Position numbers and translations under genes: made by a program. From DSSB01 sp046346845 (GTDB lineage Bacteria; UBA10199; DSSB01): a stretch of DNA of 64,000 nucleotides. The notes beneath the pieces are model-generated. The model saw nothing but the letters and a program-made list of their open reading frames with translations. It ran no database searches and was not told where the DNA came from. Below, piece after piece: positions 51,820 to 60,700 of this stretch; positions within the stretch are counted from its first letter, which is position 1, and each line of letters starts with the position of its first letter. The DNA lies in the NCBI GenBank assembly GCA_046346845.1, contig JAXMHH010000007.1, positions 124,001 through 188,000 on the forward strand, written 5' to 3'.

Positions 51820-53239
51820 TGCGCACTCTCTCTAATACTTGGGTCTTGCCCAGCGCGGTCACCAGGGCGGCCAGCTCGGGACCTTCCGTCCCTCCGGTCA
51901 GGGCCACGCGCAGGGGCATGAATAATTTCTTTCCCTTGATCTTGGTTTTCTTCTTCAGCTCCTCGAGGATCTGCTCGTAGCTGACGGCGTTCATCTCGTC
52001 CTCGCGGGCCTCGATCAGCTTGGCCAAGGTCTCGAGGACCTTGCGGCTCTCGGGGGCCTTCAGGACCTCCTTGGCCTCGTCGTTTTGCGGCTCGGGCCGG
52101 CCCAACAGCAGGCCCATCCAGCCCGGGACTTCGGAAAGGTTTTTCAGGTTGGGGCGCAGGGCGATCAGCACCTTGCGCAGCTGCTCTTCGCTCGCCGACC
52201 CCGCGTCGAATTGGGCCCCGGCCAGGGCCGCCTTGGCCTTCGCGAGGTATTCCTCCTCGGGCATCCGCATCAGGTAGACCTGGTTGATGTGGTCGAGCTT
52301 GGCCCAATCGAAGATCGCGCTGCTGCGCGAGACCCGACCCAGGTCGAAGTGCTCGATCAACTGCGGGAGATCGAGGATATCCTTGCCCTCCGGAGGGGAC
52401 CATCCGAGCAGGGCGAGATAGTTCAGGATCGCCGAAGCCTGATAACCCTTGCCCTTGAGCTCGCCGACCGAGGTGCTGCCATTGCGTTTGGAGAGAAGGG
52501 TATGATCGGGCCCCAAGATCAGCGGCAGATGGGCGAATTGCGGAGGAGCAAAACCCAGGGCCTTTTGGATGAGGATCTGCCGGGGGGTGTTGGACATGCC
52601 GTCTTCGCCCCGGATCACGTGGCTGATCTGCATGAGGCAGTCGTCCACGGCGCAGGCGAAGAGGTAGAGTGGCAGCTCGTTGGAGCGGGCGATGACAAAA
52701 TCACCGATGGTCAGCGTGTCGAAGACCTTCTCTCCGTAGACCAGGTCGTGGAACTTGACGATCTCGCGCTCGACCTTGAAGCGATAGGTGCGGGGGGTAC
52801 CGGCGTCGAGCTTGGCCTTGCGGTCTTCGGCGGAGAGCTCGCGGCAGCGCCCGCTGTAGCGGTAGGGCTTGCCGCTGGCCATGGCCTTGCGGCGCTCGGC
52901 CTCAAGATCTTCCGGGGTGCAGAAACAAGGATAGACCTGCCCCTGGGACTCGAGTTGCTGCAGGTACCTTTTATAGAGGTCGAGGCGCTCGCTCTGCCGG
53001 TAGGGCCCGAAGTCGCCGCCCCGGTCCGGCCCCTCGTCGTATTCCAGGCCGAGCCACTTCAGGTCTTGCAGGATGGCGGCCTCGTAATTTTCTTGGGAGC
53101 GCTCTTGGTCGGTGTCTTCGATGCGCAGGACAAGCTTGCCGCCGTGGTGCCGGGCGTAGAGGAAGTTGAACAGGGCGGTGCGAACATTCCCCTGGTGGAG
53201 CAGGCCGGTGGGACTGGGCGCGAAACGGACTCGGATCAT
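51782..53239 (-). CDS. gltX: Glutamyl-tRNA synthetase
   Basis: This class I synthetase has 485 residues. The N-terminus is VRFAPSPTGLLHQGNVRTAL (HIGH-type), with zinc-region cysteines in YPCFCTPEDLEAE and GRCREL and the KMSKS-type LLSKRNGSTSV. With GatCAB present it probably also charges tRNA-Gln. Its first codon overlaps the end of ispDF by 4 bases and its end overlaps cysS by 38. Confidence 0.97.
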   Translation of the reverse strand: MIRVRFAPSPTGLLHQGNVRTALFNFLYARHHGGKLVLRIEDTDQERSQENYEAAILQDLKWLGLEYDEGPDRGGDFGPYRQSERLDLYKRYLQQLESQGQVYPCFCTPEDLEAERRKAMASGKPYRYSGRCRELSAEDRKAKLDAGTPRTYRFKVEREIVKFHDLVYGEKVFDTLTIGDFVIARSNELPLYLFACAVDDCLMQISHVIRGEDGMSNTPRQILIQKALGFAPPQFAHLPLILGPDHTLLSKRNGSTSVGELKGKGYQASAILNYLALLGWSPPEGKDILDLPQLIEHFDLGRVSRSSAIFDWAKLDHINQVYLMRMPEEEYLAKAKAALAGAQFDAGSASEEQLRKVLIALRPNLKNLSEVPGWMGLLLGRPEPQNDEAKEVLKAPESRKVLETLAKLIEAREDEMNAVSYEQILEELKKKTKIKGKKLFMPLRVALTGGTEGPELAALVTALGKTQVLERVRSAFENLQHEKPQ

Positions 53240-54423
53240 GACGGACTCCCTCTCTTGTGCAGCAGCACCACGGCGCGGGCGGCGAGGCCTTGCATGGTGC
53301 CGGTGAATCCCAGGCCCTCCTCGGTCGTCGCCTTGACGCTGACCCGGTCGACCGGGATGCCTAAGGCGGCCGAGATGTTTTCCCGCATCTCGGGGATGTG
53401 GGGAGCCAGCTTGGGCCGCTGACAGACTACCGTAGCATCGACGTTGGCCACGGTAAAACCCTTATTTTTGACCCTGCGGCCCACCTCGGCGAGCAGGATC
53501 CGGCTGGAGACGCCCTTGAATTGGGGGTCGGTGTCGGGAAAGTGCTTGCCCAGATCGCCCTCCGCGGCCGCGCCCAGCATGGCGTCACAGACCGCGTGCA
53601 GGAGGGCGTCGGCGTCGGAGTGGCCCAGTAGGCCCTGCTCAAAGGGGATTTTCACCCCGCCCAGGACGAGGTCCCGGTCGGGCGCAAAGGCATGCACGTC
53701 GTAGCCTTCCCCGATGCGAAATTCGGCGTTCATATTGGATCCTCTTTTTTCCAGCAGGGCCTCGGCCAGCTCGAGGTCTTCCATGCGGGTGATCTTGAAA
53801 TTGCTGACCGAGCCCTCCACCAGGCGCACCCGGTGTCCCATGCTTTCGATCAAGCCCGCCTCGTCGGTGGCGTCCATGCCCTTCTCGTCAGCCCAATTCA
53901 GGGCCTCTTCCAGGAGCTTGCGGGAAAAGGCCTGGGGGGTCTGGATTTGGTAGAGGCGGTCGCGGGAGACGGTCTTTTGGACGTAGGAGCGCTCATCGCC
54001 TTTCTTAAGGGTGTCGGCCACGGGGACCGCCGTCACCGCCGCCCCCGTCTCTTGGACGCCCTGGAGGGTGCGGCGGAGGATCTCTTCGGTAACCAAGGGA
54101 CGGGCCACGTCGTGGATCAGGATCCAGTCGGCCCCCTCGTCGATCATCTGTAGGCCTCTCTGGACCGACTTCTGCCGGGTCAAGCCCCCGGAGGTCACCC
54201 GCACCCGCGACCAGGGGCCGCTTTGCAGCGCGGCCTTCCACTCGGCGACAAAATCCTGGGGAAGCACCAAAACCACGCCCGCAAAGAGGGGGCTGGGGGC
54301 AAAGAGGTCCAGGGCATATTCCAGGACCGGACGTCCAGCCAGGGGCAAAAACTGCTTGGGCATCTGGGCCCCGAAGCGGGTGCCCGTCCCCCCCGCCACC
54401 AAAATCGCCCACACGGAATTCAT
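53236..54423 (-). CDS. ispDF: Bifunctional IspD-IspF of the MEP isoprenoid pathway
   Basis: This 395-residue fusion has two parts. MEP cytidylyltransferase (residues ~1-225) shows AILVAGGTGTRFGAQMPKQFLPL, IHDVARPLV and DTLKKGDE. MECDP synthase (~235-395) shows IGEGYDVHAF (metal His), LGHSDADALLHA and DLGKHFPDTD. I start it at the ATG at 54423, which has AAGGGG 9 bases upstream. The same frame stays open to 54489 but those codons come from the inverted-repeat element. The stop overlaps the gltX start by 4 bases. Confidence 0.96.
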   Translation of the reverse strand: MNSVWAILVAGGTGTRFGAQMPKQFLPLAGRPVLEYALDLFAPSPLFAGVVLVLPQDFVAEWKAALQSGPWSRVRVTSGGLTRQKSVQRGLQMIDEGADWILIHDVARPLVTEEILRRTLQGVQETGAAVTAVPVADTLKKGDERSYVQKTVSRDRLYQIQTPQAFSRKLLEEALNWADEKGMDATDEAGLIESMGHRVRLVEGSVSNFKITRMEDLELAEALLEKRGSNMNAEFRIGEGYDVHAFAPDRDLVLGGVKIPFEQGLLGHSDADALLHAVCDAMLGAAAEGDLGKHFPDTDPQFKGVSSRILLAEVGRRVKNKGFTVANVDATVVCQRPKLAPHIPEMRENISAALGIPVDRVSVKATTEEGLGFTGTMQGLAARAVVLLHKRGSPS

Positions 54424-54456
54424 GAAAATCAACCCCTTAACCTGGTATTGCTGAAC

Positions 54457-54593
54457 AGGCTGTTGAAAAACCACCGGTGGTTGGGCCAAGCCGCCGCAGG
54501 CGGATTGGCGGGCCCCGAAAATCCGAAGGATTTTTGGGCGGCGAATGGAGCCGGATTCATTCCGGCGGGAATAAAATCCTTTTTCAACAGCCT
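54457..54593. repeat. Full-length dispersed inverted-repeat element
   Basis: This 137-base element has perfect 14-base terminal inverted repeats: AGGCTGTTGAAAAA at 54457-54470 and its complement at 54580-54593. Inside are several small hairpins: CCACCGGTGG (54471-54480), GCCGCCGCAGGCGG, AAAATCCGAAGGATTTTT, and CCGGATTCATTCCGG. It shares TTGGGCCAAGCCGCCGCAGG exactly with the copy at 63697. It carries no gene. It lies just upstream of ispDF; the rest of the gap 54424-54740 shows nothing recognisable. Confidence 0.85.
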
Positions 54594-54740
54594 CTTAAGC
54601 TTTTTCGAGACATGACAGAGCCCCAGTAAGGGCTCCGGCCAAGAAGAGTATCGTGTAGATGGGATGTAACGGGCCCCAGGGAATTTGTCAAACCGAAGGG
54701 GGACTGAAGGAAAATACGACGATCCAGGAGCGTCCGAACC

Positions 54741-55601
54741 CTAATTCCCCCCAAGATCCTCTTGCGACCCAGGGGAGTCTTCGCGCGAGGGGGAGGGAAG
54801 ATTTCGGAACGGGATCACCTCCCTGGAAAAGACGCCCACAACCTCCTCGAGCCTGGGCGGACAAGGCCCGACTCGCCCGGGGGCGGACACCATCTCTACG
54901 GTATCGCCAAAGGGATTGGTGGCGAAAAAAAACCCTTCCGTCGGCGATTCTGCCTCCGGCCACGGCAAGATTTGGTTCCATTCACCGCTCGAGGCAATAT
55001 TGCCGATGGGTTTGGGCAGGAAAAATCCGAGTTCTTTAGCAGGTAGGCCGACAAAGAAGAACTCAAAGCTCCCATCGATACCCCCGCGTGGGGCCAGGGG
55101 GGTATCTAAGTAACGCTGAACATCGAAGAAAACGATGCGCAGGAAGGGCGCTCCAACGATCGGGACTCCATCCTTCTCGATATGCCCGCTGAACTTCACC
55201 AGCTCCTTCTCACCCTCGATCCGGCATTGCCGCTCACCCTTCAGGACGACGCGAAAATCCACCAAGTGCCCCACGTCATAACCCGGAGAAAGCCCCCCCT
55301 CGGGATGTCCCGGCACGGAGGCGCTGGCATAACTCACGTCATGAGCGGTGCCAAAGACTGGGGGATTGGGATTGGAATAGGGTTCCGGATCCGTGACGGA
55401 GGATGTAGCCGGTTGACCGCCCAGCTCTTCCCGGGGCGTCGGGTCGGCTGGATCCTTGGCCTCGATCGCCGGGGCCGCGGAATTCCCGACGGAGCCCAAG
55501 AAGGTCCCAGTAGACTCCAGCCCCCCGACACAGGCCAAGAGGGTCAAAAGGAAAAGAGCAAAAAGGATCCGATGAAGAACCGCCGAGATGTGCCGCTTCA
55601 A
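54741..55601 (-). CDS. Lipoprotein of unknown function
   Basis: This 286-residue protein has a signal peptide and the perfect lipobox LLAC with Cys24. A Pro/Ser/Thr-rich linker (~25-90) is followed by a globular beta-rich domain (~95-255: CRIEGEKELVKFSGHIEKDG, FEFFFVGLPAKELGFFLP) and a disordered end. I do not recognise a family. The start codon is TTG (55601) with GGGGG 6 bases before it, and there is no other in-frame Met near the signal peptide. It sits downstream of a surface protein gene but is separated from it by a terminator. Confidence 0.7.
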   Translation of the reverse strand: MKRHISAVLHRILFALFLLTLLACVGGLESTGTFLGSVGNSAAPAIEAKDPADPTPREELGGQPATSSVTDPEPYSNPNPPVFGTAHDVSYASASVPGHPEGGLSPGYDVGHLVDFRVVLKGERQCRIEGEKELVKFSGHIEKDGVPIVGAPFLRIVFFDVQRYLDTPLAPRGGIDGSFEFFFVGLPAKELGFFLPKPIGNIASSGEWNQILPWPEAESPTEGFFFATNPFGDTVEMVSAPGRVGPCPPRLEEVVGVFSREVIPFRNLPSPSREDSPGSQEDLGGN

Positions 55602-55669
55602 GAAATGCCCCCGTCCGAGCCTGGGTAGTTATCGCCACTTTCTAAAAAAGGATGCGCTTGATAAAAGTC

Positions 55670-55701
55670 AAAAAGTTGGAGCGGCCGACGGCCGCTCCAA
55701 C
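55670..55701 (-). terminator. Strong hairpin terminator after the DUF11 gene
   Basis: This is a perfect 12-bp stem GTTGGAGCGGCC/GGCCGCTCCAAC (55675-55701) with a 3-base loop, followed on the minus strand by TTTTT and a T-rich stretch. It ends the transcript of the surface protein gene that stops at 55754 and separates it from the lipoprotein gene. Confidence 0.88.
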
Positions 55702-55753
55702 GAGGGGGAAAGCCCCCTGGGTAAGGTGCCTGAAGCCTTTCAGCTCCAGGGCG

Positions 55754-57517
55754 CTAGGAAAGCGGTTCTCGCCTAAACCGCAGCAGGAGGGTCCCCAAGA
55801 CCCACGCCCCCAGAAAGAGCAGCCCCAAGCCGGTCCCTTCGGTGTTCCCCGCGGCGATTTGGCAGCCCGCTCCGGAACCCTGCAGATTATTCGGCCCACC
55901 CGGCGGGGTCCCCGAGGACCCTGGACCGGAACCTTGCCCGCCCCCGGCAATCACCCGCACATCGGCACTGGAGGCGTTATTGGCAGAATCCGGATCGAAG
56001 GCATCGCTGCCAACGGTCGCGGTATGGACGAAGTCGCCTTCTTGTTCGGCCGAAACCACGACGGTTACCTGGGCGCTTTCCCCGCTCAAGATCGCCCCGA
56101 GGTCGCAGGTCAAAGGGACCGAAGCGGAACAAGTCCCTTGGCTCGGGAAGGCCTGCAACAAGGTGAAGCCGGCGGGCAGGGAGTCTTGAAGCAGGACATT
56201 CAAGGCGTCCTCCGGCCCCGCATTGGAGACCGTGATGACGAAGGAGATCGCGGAGCCCTGTCCGGCCTGTTGCGGTACCACGACCTGGGAGAGGCTCAGA
56301 TCCGCGACCGACTGCCCCGATTCAAAGGCCCCGATGTCGACCGCGCCGCCGATGACGCGGTTCTTCCCGTCCCGATCGGTGAGCGCCAGTCCCCCGGGCG
56401 GCGTATTGGTGCCCTTATCCACCAGGGGAGAATTGGCCTGGAGCCGGTAATTTCCGCCGAAGAGATCCACGAACAGCGGATCGATGTTGTCCGAGGAAAG
56501 GACGGTATTGGGGCCGGGAGGATAGCCACCGAAGTAATCCGACTGATTTGCGTAGAAGAAGTTATAGTCGTGATTGATGCTCAGATTGGGAACCACGGGA
56601 GGCAAAAGAAATCCAGGTCCCGTTAATCGCGTCATGACGTTATTGTAGAAATTGAGCTGGACCGCGTGGTTGGCGGGATAACCCGCAACATCAATTCCGT
56701 AGCCGTCAATATTGTCGAAGGTATTGTTCGAAATGTCGACGATCGATGCCATGTCCTCTCCGACATACATGAGGATCCCGGCCTCAGAGCCGCAGTTGCA
56801 ACCGCCTAGGTCATGGAGCAGGTTGTTCCGGATCGTCACGCTGGCATCGACGCTGTTCTTTCCGGCGAGGTCCAATACGATCCCGGCCATGCTTTCTTGC
56901 TTATCCGCCGTGGTGATCTCGTTGCCCTCGATTTGCAAGGAGATGGCGCCCACCGTCCCATCCCTGGAATAGAAATCGATTGGCTCGCCATTGCCGATGA
57001 TCACATTGCCCTGGACCAGGTAATGTGCCGGTCCGCTGGTGTCGAAGGTCAGGCTGTCCCAGTTGGCCTCGGAATACACCCGGGAGTTGGTCAGAGAAAA
57101 AGAGTCACCGCCGACCGAATCGTAGAAGGTGACGTCGAGCCGAGCCCCGTCAAAATTGATACCGTCGACCGCTATGTCGACCACCTCGCTTTGGCCGTCG
57201 TTGTTGTCATTGATCTGGATCCAGCGGGGATTGGTGGGATCCGGATTGCCCACGACCGGATGAAATCCCGGGGCGGCGCGCAGGATCATGGATTTTTGCA
57301 GGGAGAGGTCCTCTTGGATCCGGTCGTCCGTGGCGATTTCTACCGCGTCACCGCCCGCCGCCGCATCGATGCAGGCCTGCAGCGTCGTGCTGCAAGCACC
57401 GGGACCGGGATAAGACAAAGTCGCCGCCCGCAGCGGCTGAATCGGCAGGGCGGCACCGAGCAAGCCCAGCAGCCCCCACGGGAGTATTTGGCTAATTCGT
57501 TTGCATTTTTTCCACAT
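55754..57517 (-). CDS. Surface beta-helix/DUF11 protein with C-terminal anchor
   Basis: This 587-residue exported protein starts at the ATG at 57517 (AAAGG 7 bases upstream); the frame is open to 57601 but that part lacks signal-peptide logic. Signal peptide ~1-30. Right-handed beta-helix ~40-390 (NTFDNIDGYGIDVAGY, NNVMTRLTG), ending in a choice-of-anchor-Q-like PLVDKGTN...VDIGAFE. DUF11 domain ~400-520 (VSNAGPEDALNVLLQDSLPAGF, then DPDSANNAS). Gly/Pro/Ser linker, then a tail of Cys552, a hydrophobic helix and RFRRE. That tail is like the MYXO-CTERM type of sorting signal. It is probably displayed at the cell surface. Confidence 0.82.
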   Translation of the reverse strand: MWKKCKRISQILPWGLLGLLGAALPIQPLRAATLSYPGPGACSTTLQACIDAAAGGDAVEIATDDRIQEDLSLQKSMILRAAPGFHPVVGNPDPTNPRWIQINDNNDGQSEVVDIAVDGINFDGARLDVTFYDSVGGDSFSLTNSRVYSEANWDSLTFDTSGPAHYLVQGNVIIGNGEPIDFYSRDGTVGAISLQIEGNEITTADKQESMAGIVLDLAGKNSVDASVTIRNNLLHDLGGCNCGSEAGILMYVGEDMASIVDISNNTFDNIDGYGIDVAGYPANHAVQLNFYNNVMTRLTGPGFLLPPVVPNLSINHDYNFFYANQSDYFGGYPPGPNTVLSSDNIDPLFVDLFGGNYRLQANSPLVDKGTNTPPGGLALTDRDGKNRVIGGAVDIGAFESGQSVADLSLSQVVVPQQAGQGSAISFVITVSNAGPEDALNVLLQDSLPAGFTLLQAFPSQGTCSASVPLTCDLGAILSGESAQVTVVVSAEQEGDFVHTATVGSDAFDPDSANNASSADVRVIAGGGQGSGPGSSGTPPGGPNNLQGSGAGCQIAAGNTEGTGLGLLFLGAWVLGTLLLRFRREPLS

Positions 57518-57565
57518 AACAGGCCTTTCTTTTTGAAATGGGATCCTCCCCGAGGCCCTCAATTT

Positions 57566-57581
57566 GCAAAAGCAAGACCAG
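57566..57581 (-). promoter_or_regulatory. Candidate sigma-54 (-24/-12) promoter
   Basis: On the minus strand the sequence reads CTGGTCTTGCTTTTGCAA. TGG and TTGCA stand at the exact spacing of the sigma-54 consensus TGG-CACG-N4-TTGCA, with the CACG part not kept. It would start transcription near 57554, ~37 bases before the ATG of the DUF11 protein. The divergent gene encodes a sigma-54 activator, which raises the odds, but this is one match by eye. Confidence 0.45.
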
Positions 57582-57616
57582 GTTTTGGAAAAAGCCTGCA
57601 AAACAAATAAAATCTC

Positions 57617-57658
57617 AAATTATTTATAAGTTACTAAAAATTAATAAATTATTTATAA
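57617..57658. repeat. Two 13-base direct repeats, possible activator sites
   Basis: AAATTATTTATAA occurs at 57617-57629 and 57646-57658, 29 bases apart (near three helical turns). They are about 60-105 bases upstream of the presumed sigma-54 start, where enhancer sites are common. The region is very AT-rich, so chance is possible. Confidence 0.4.
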
Positions 57659-57718
57659 TCAACGAAATAAAACCGAACCCCGGAAGGCTGAATTCGGTCC
57701 AAGCTTTGAAAATATTTC

Positions 57719-60700
57719 ATGCAATTTGCAGATATTTTTTGCATTACTAATGAAATTGCAAAACATTTCGCCGAGACGATTTCAGCCGAGCAAGCGACCC
57801 AGGCCATGATCCCTCCCGAGAAATTCCGATCCGACCGATACCAGTTGCTGGAGCCCCTCGGAGCGGGCAGCTCGGGCCGGGTCCTCAAGGCCTTAGACCG
57901 GGAAACCCAGAGAGTGGTGGCCCTGAAATTTCTCCCTTCGGGCTACACCGCGGACCAACGCAGCTTCCTGAGGCGGGAACTGCATTTCCTCTCTCGCCTT
58001 TCCCATCCCAATCTGGTCCGGGTCTTCGACTATCTCGAGGGCGGGGCCTCCCCCACGGCCACCGGGCCGTTTTTCAGCATGGAATGGGTCGCCTCCCCGC
58101 TTTACCCGGATCCCGCGCTTTTTATCCAGCTATGCCAAGGCCTGCATTACCTCCACGGCCGCAATCTTTTGCACCGCGACCTCAAGCCCTCCAATCTCCG
58201 GGTGGATTCCGAGGGAGTCCTGAAAATCCTGGATTTGGGACTGGCGGTGCCGATCTTGGCGGGGAAATCGGAACAAGGCCTAGGCACCTGGCAATACGCG
58301 CCTCCCGAAATTTTTTGGGGGGAGTACAGCGTGCTGAGCGACATCTTTTCCGCCGGAGCGGTCTGCTATGAGCTGTTCTCCGGCAGGCTTCCTTTCGACC
58401 GTCCCTTGTCGGGATCCGTCCGTTCCCTGCCGCAGCCCCCTCGCCTCTTCGAGCTGCGCCCGGACCTGCCCGAGCATTTCTGCGATTTGATCGACCGCAT
58501 GATCGAGCGGGACCCAGGACGCAGGCCCAGTTCCACGGCGACCTTGCTCTCCTACCTTGCCCAACATTCCGACACCGAGATTCACATTCCCGCCCCGCAG
58601 GCCCTGGAGAGAACCCTCGAAAAAATTCCCCTGGTCGGACGTGAAGCCGAGCTGCGCTGCGCCCAGGAATTCCTCTTCTCGTCCCCTCGCCAACCAGGCG
58701 CGCGCCTGCTGAAGATTCAGGGACCCATGGGCGTCGGCAGGACCCGGTTTCTGGAAGAACTGCGATGGGCCCTCCAAGATCATGAATATCGCTGCCAAAC
58801 CTTGCCCGGAAATTCCCCGCAAGAATGGGATCGGCTGTTGGGCGAATTCTTGGGTCTCCCTGCTCCCGAGGTCGAAGCCCGGCCCAAAATACTCCCGCTT
58901 TTCGAAAGATTCCTCGCGGTGGCGGGCGACCGTCCTTGGGCCTTGATCTGGAGCGACCTCCATCTCCGTTCCGAACTAGAGCTGGAACGCCTCCAGGAAT
59001 TCTTAAGCCTATTCCAGACCGGCCCCTCCCCTTGGGTGGCGATCCTGGAATACGAGGCTCTAAAGTTTCCCATCGCCCCTTGGGAAAATGAACTGACGAT
59101 TTCGCTGGGGGATCTCGACGATTCGCAGGCCTTGACACTCCTGCGTTCGGTGCCCTTGGCACAAAAGCTCGGCCCCGAACGCGAAAAGGCACTGCTCGCG
59201 CAAGGCGGTGGCCGGCCTCTGCTGCTACTGAGCTCTCTGCAAGGCGGAGGCCCGCGGCGAACACCCGGTTCTTGGCTTGAATCGATCGCCTCACAACTCA
59301 AGGGTCTCCCCGAAGGCGCACGCACCCTCCTCTCCCTACTGGTCGCCCACTCCTTCCCTGTCCCCGCCGCGGAGGCGAATTCTCTTTTCCCTGGCTCCAA
59401 CGACGAGTGGGAGGAAGCCTTGTCCCAATTGGACGAGCTGGGATGGCTGCGGGCCCGCTCCCTTGACTCCCCAGACCTGGCGCTCTCCCATGGCTCCCTG
59501 GCCCAAAGCTACCGACAAGCGCTGGGAGAGGAGCGAATGCGGTCGGCGCACCAGCGTTGGTTCATCCACCTCAATTCCCGCGCCTCGGAATCGGTTCCCG
59601 CTGAAACCATCGGGTTTTTGGCCGATCACGCCCTGGCCGGTGAACAATGGGACCAGGCCAAAAAATGGGTCTGGAAGGCCGCCGAAGCGGCCGAGCCAGC
59701 CGGGGATTTCCCCGAGGCGCTTCGGCGTTACCGGCAATGGAGTCCCTTCGCCGAGAGCGCTGCGGAAAAGACCGTCCTCCATGCCCACCTCGCTTACCTT
59801 GCCTATCGATGCGGGGATTTCCCAAAGGCCCTGGACTCCTACGAGGAGTGGTTCCGATACCGGATCGACGATCCGAGTTTTTTGCAAAAGGCCAAACACC
59901 GTCTTTACACGGGAATGACGTTACTGGCGATGGACCGGGGAGAGGCGGCCCAAGAACGCCTCGAAGATTGCCTGCGCATCGCGGACCCTGGGCAACATCC
60001 GGCACACCGCCCTTATCAGGCCCGGGCCCGGCTCCTGCTGGCGAGCCAGGCGGAAAAAATGGGGCACACCGACGCGGCGCAGGCGCATCTGGAGGCCGCC
60101 CTGGAGCTGGGCCAGGATATCCCGGAACTTCGCGGAGAGGCCTTCAAGCAACAAGGAGATCTGGAGCGGGCCGTGGGGAATCTCGAAAAGGCCCTGCCCT
60201 GCTACCGACAATCCCTGGAGATCTTCCGATCCCTCGGCAACACCCAAGGCCAAGCCATCGCCTTGCAGGCCATCGGCATGACGCTGCGCAAATCCGGACG
60301 GCTCTCCGAGGCCCTGCCCTATTTGCAGGACAGCATCGAGCTTGCCAAGCAAGTCGGAGAGGCACTCCCCTGGGCGCGCTATCGCGAAAACCTCGCCCTG
60401 CTCTACCTGGACATGGGCGAATACGGGGACTCCTTGGCCCTCCAATCCCAGACTCGCCCGGTGTTGATCTCTCTCGGAACCGAGGAGGACCGCGCCTTAG
60501 TCGACCTCCATCGCGCCGCATCCAAGATCTACCTCGGGCAATTCCGCTCCGCCGCGGAGCTGCTTTCGACATTCGAAACGGGCGCCGCGACCCTGCCCTA
60601 CCTCAAGTCCAGCGCCCATCACCTGCGGGGCGAGCTCGCCTACTTGGAGGGAGATTATGAATCCGCCGAGACCTCCTTCCGGGCCGCGGCCCGGGAGTCG

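Noticed and set aside
54424..54489. 22-residue N-terminal extension of IspDF
   Set aside because: Those codons lie in the inverted-repeat element. The ATG at 54423 gives the normal IspD start and has a ribosome site.
57583..57597. Second sigma-54-like box on the plus strand (TTGG...TGCA) before the regulator
   Set aside because: The GG-to-GC distance is 9 instead of 10 bases, which abolishes such promoters.
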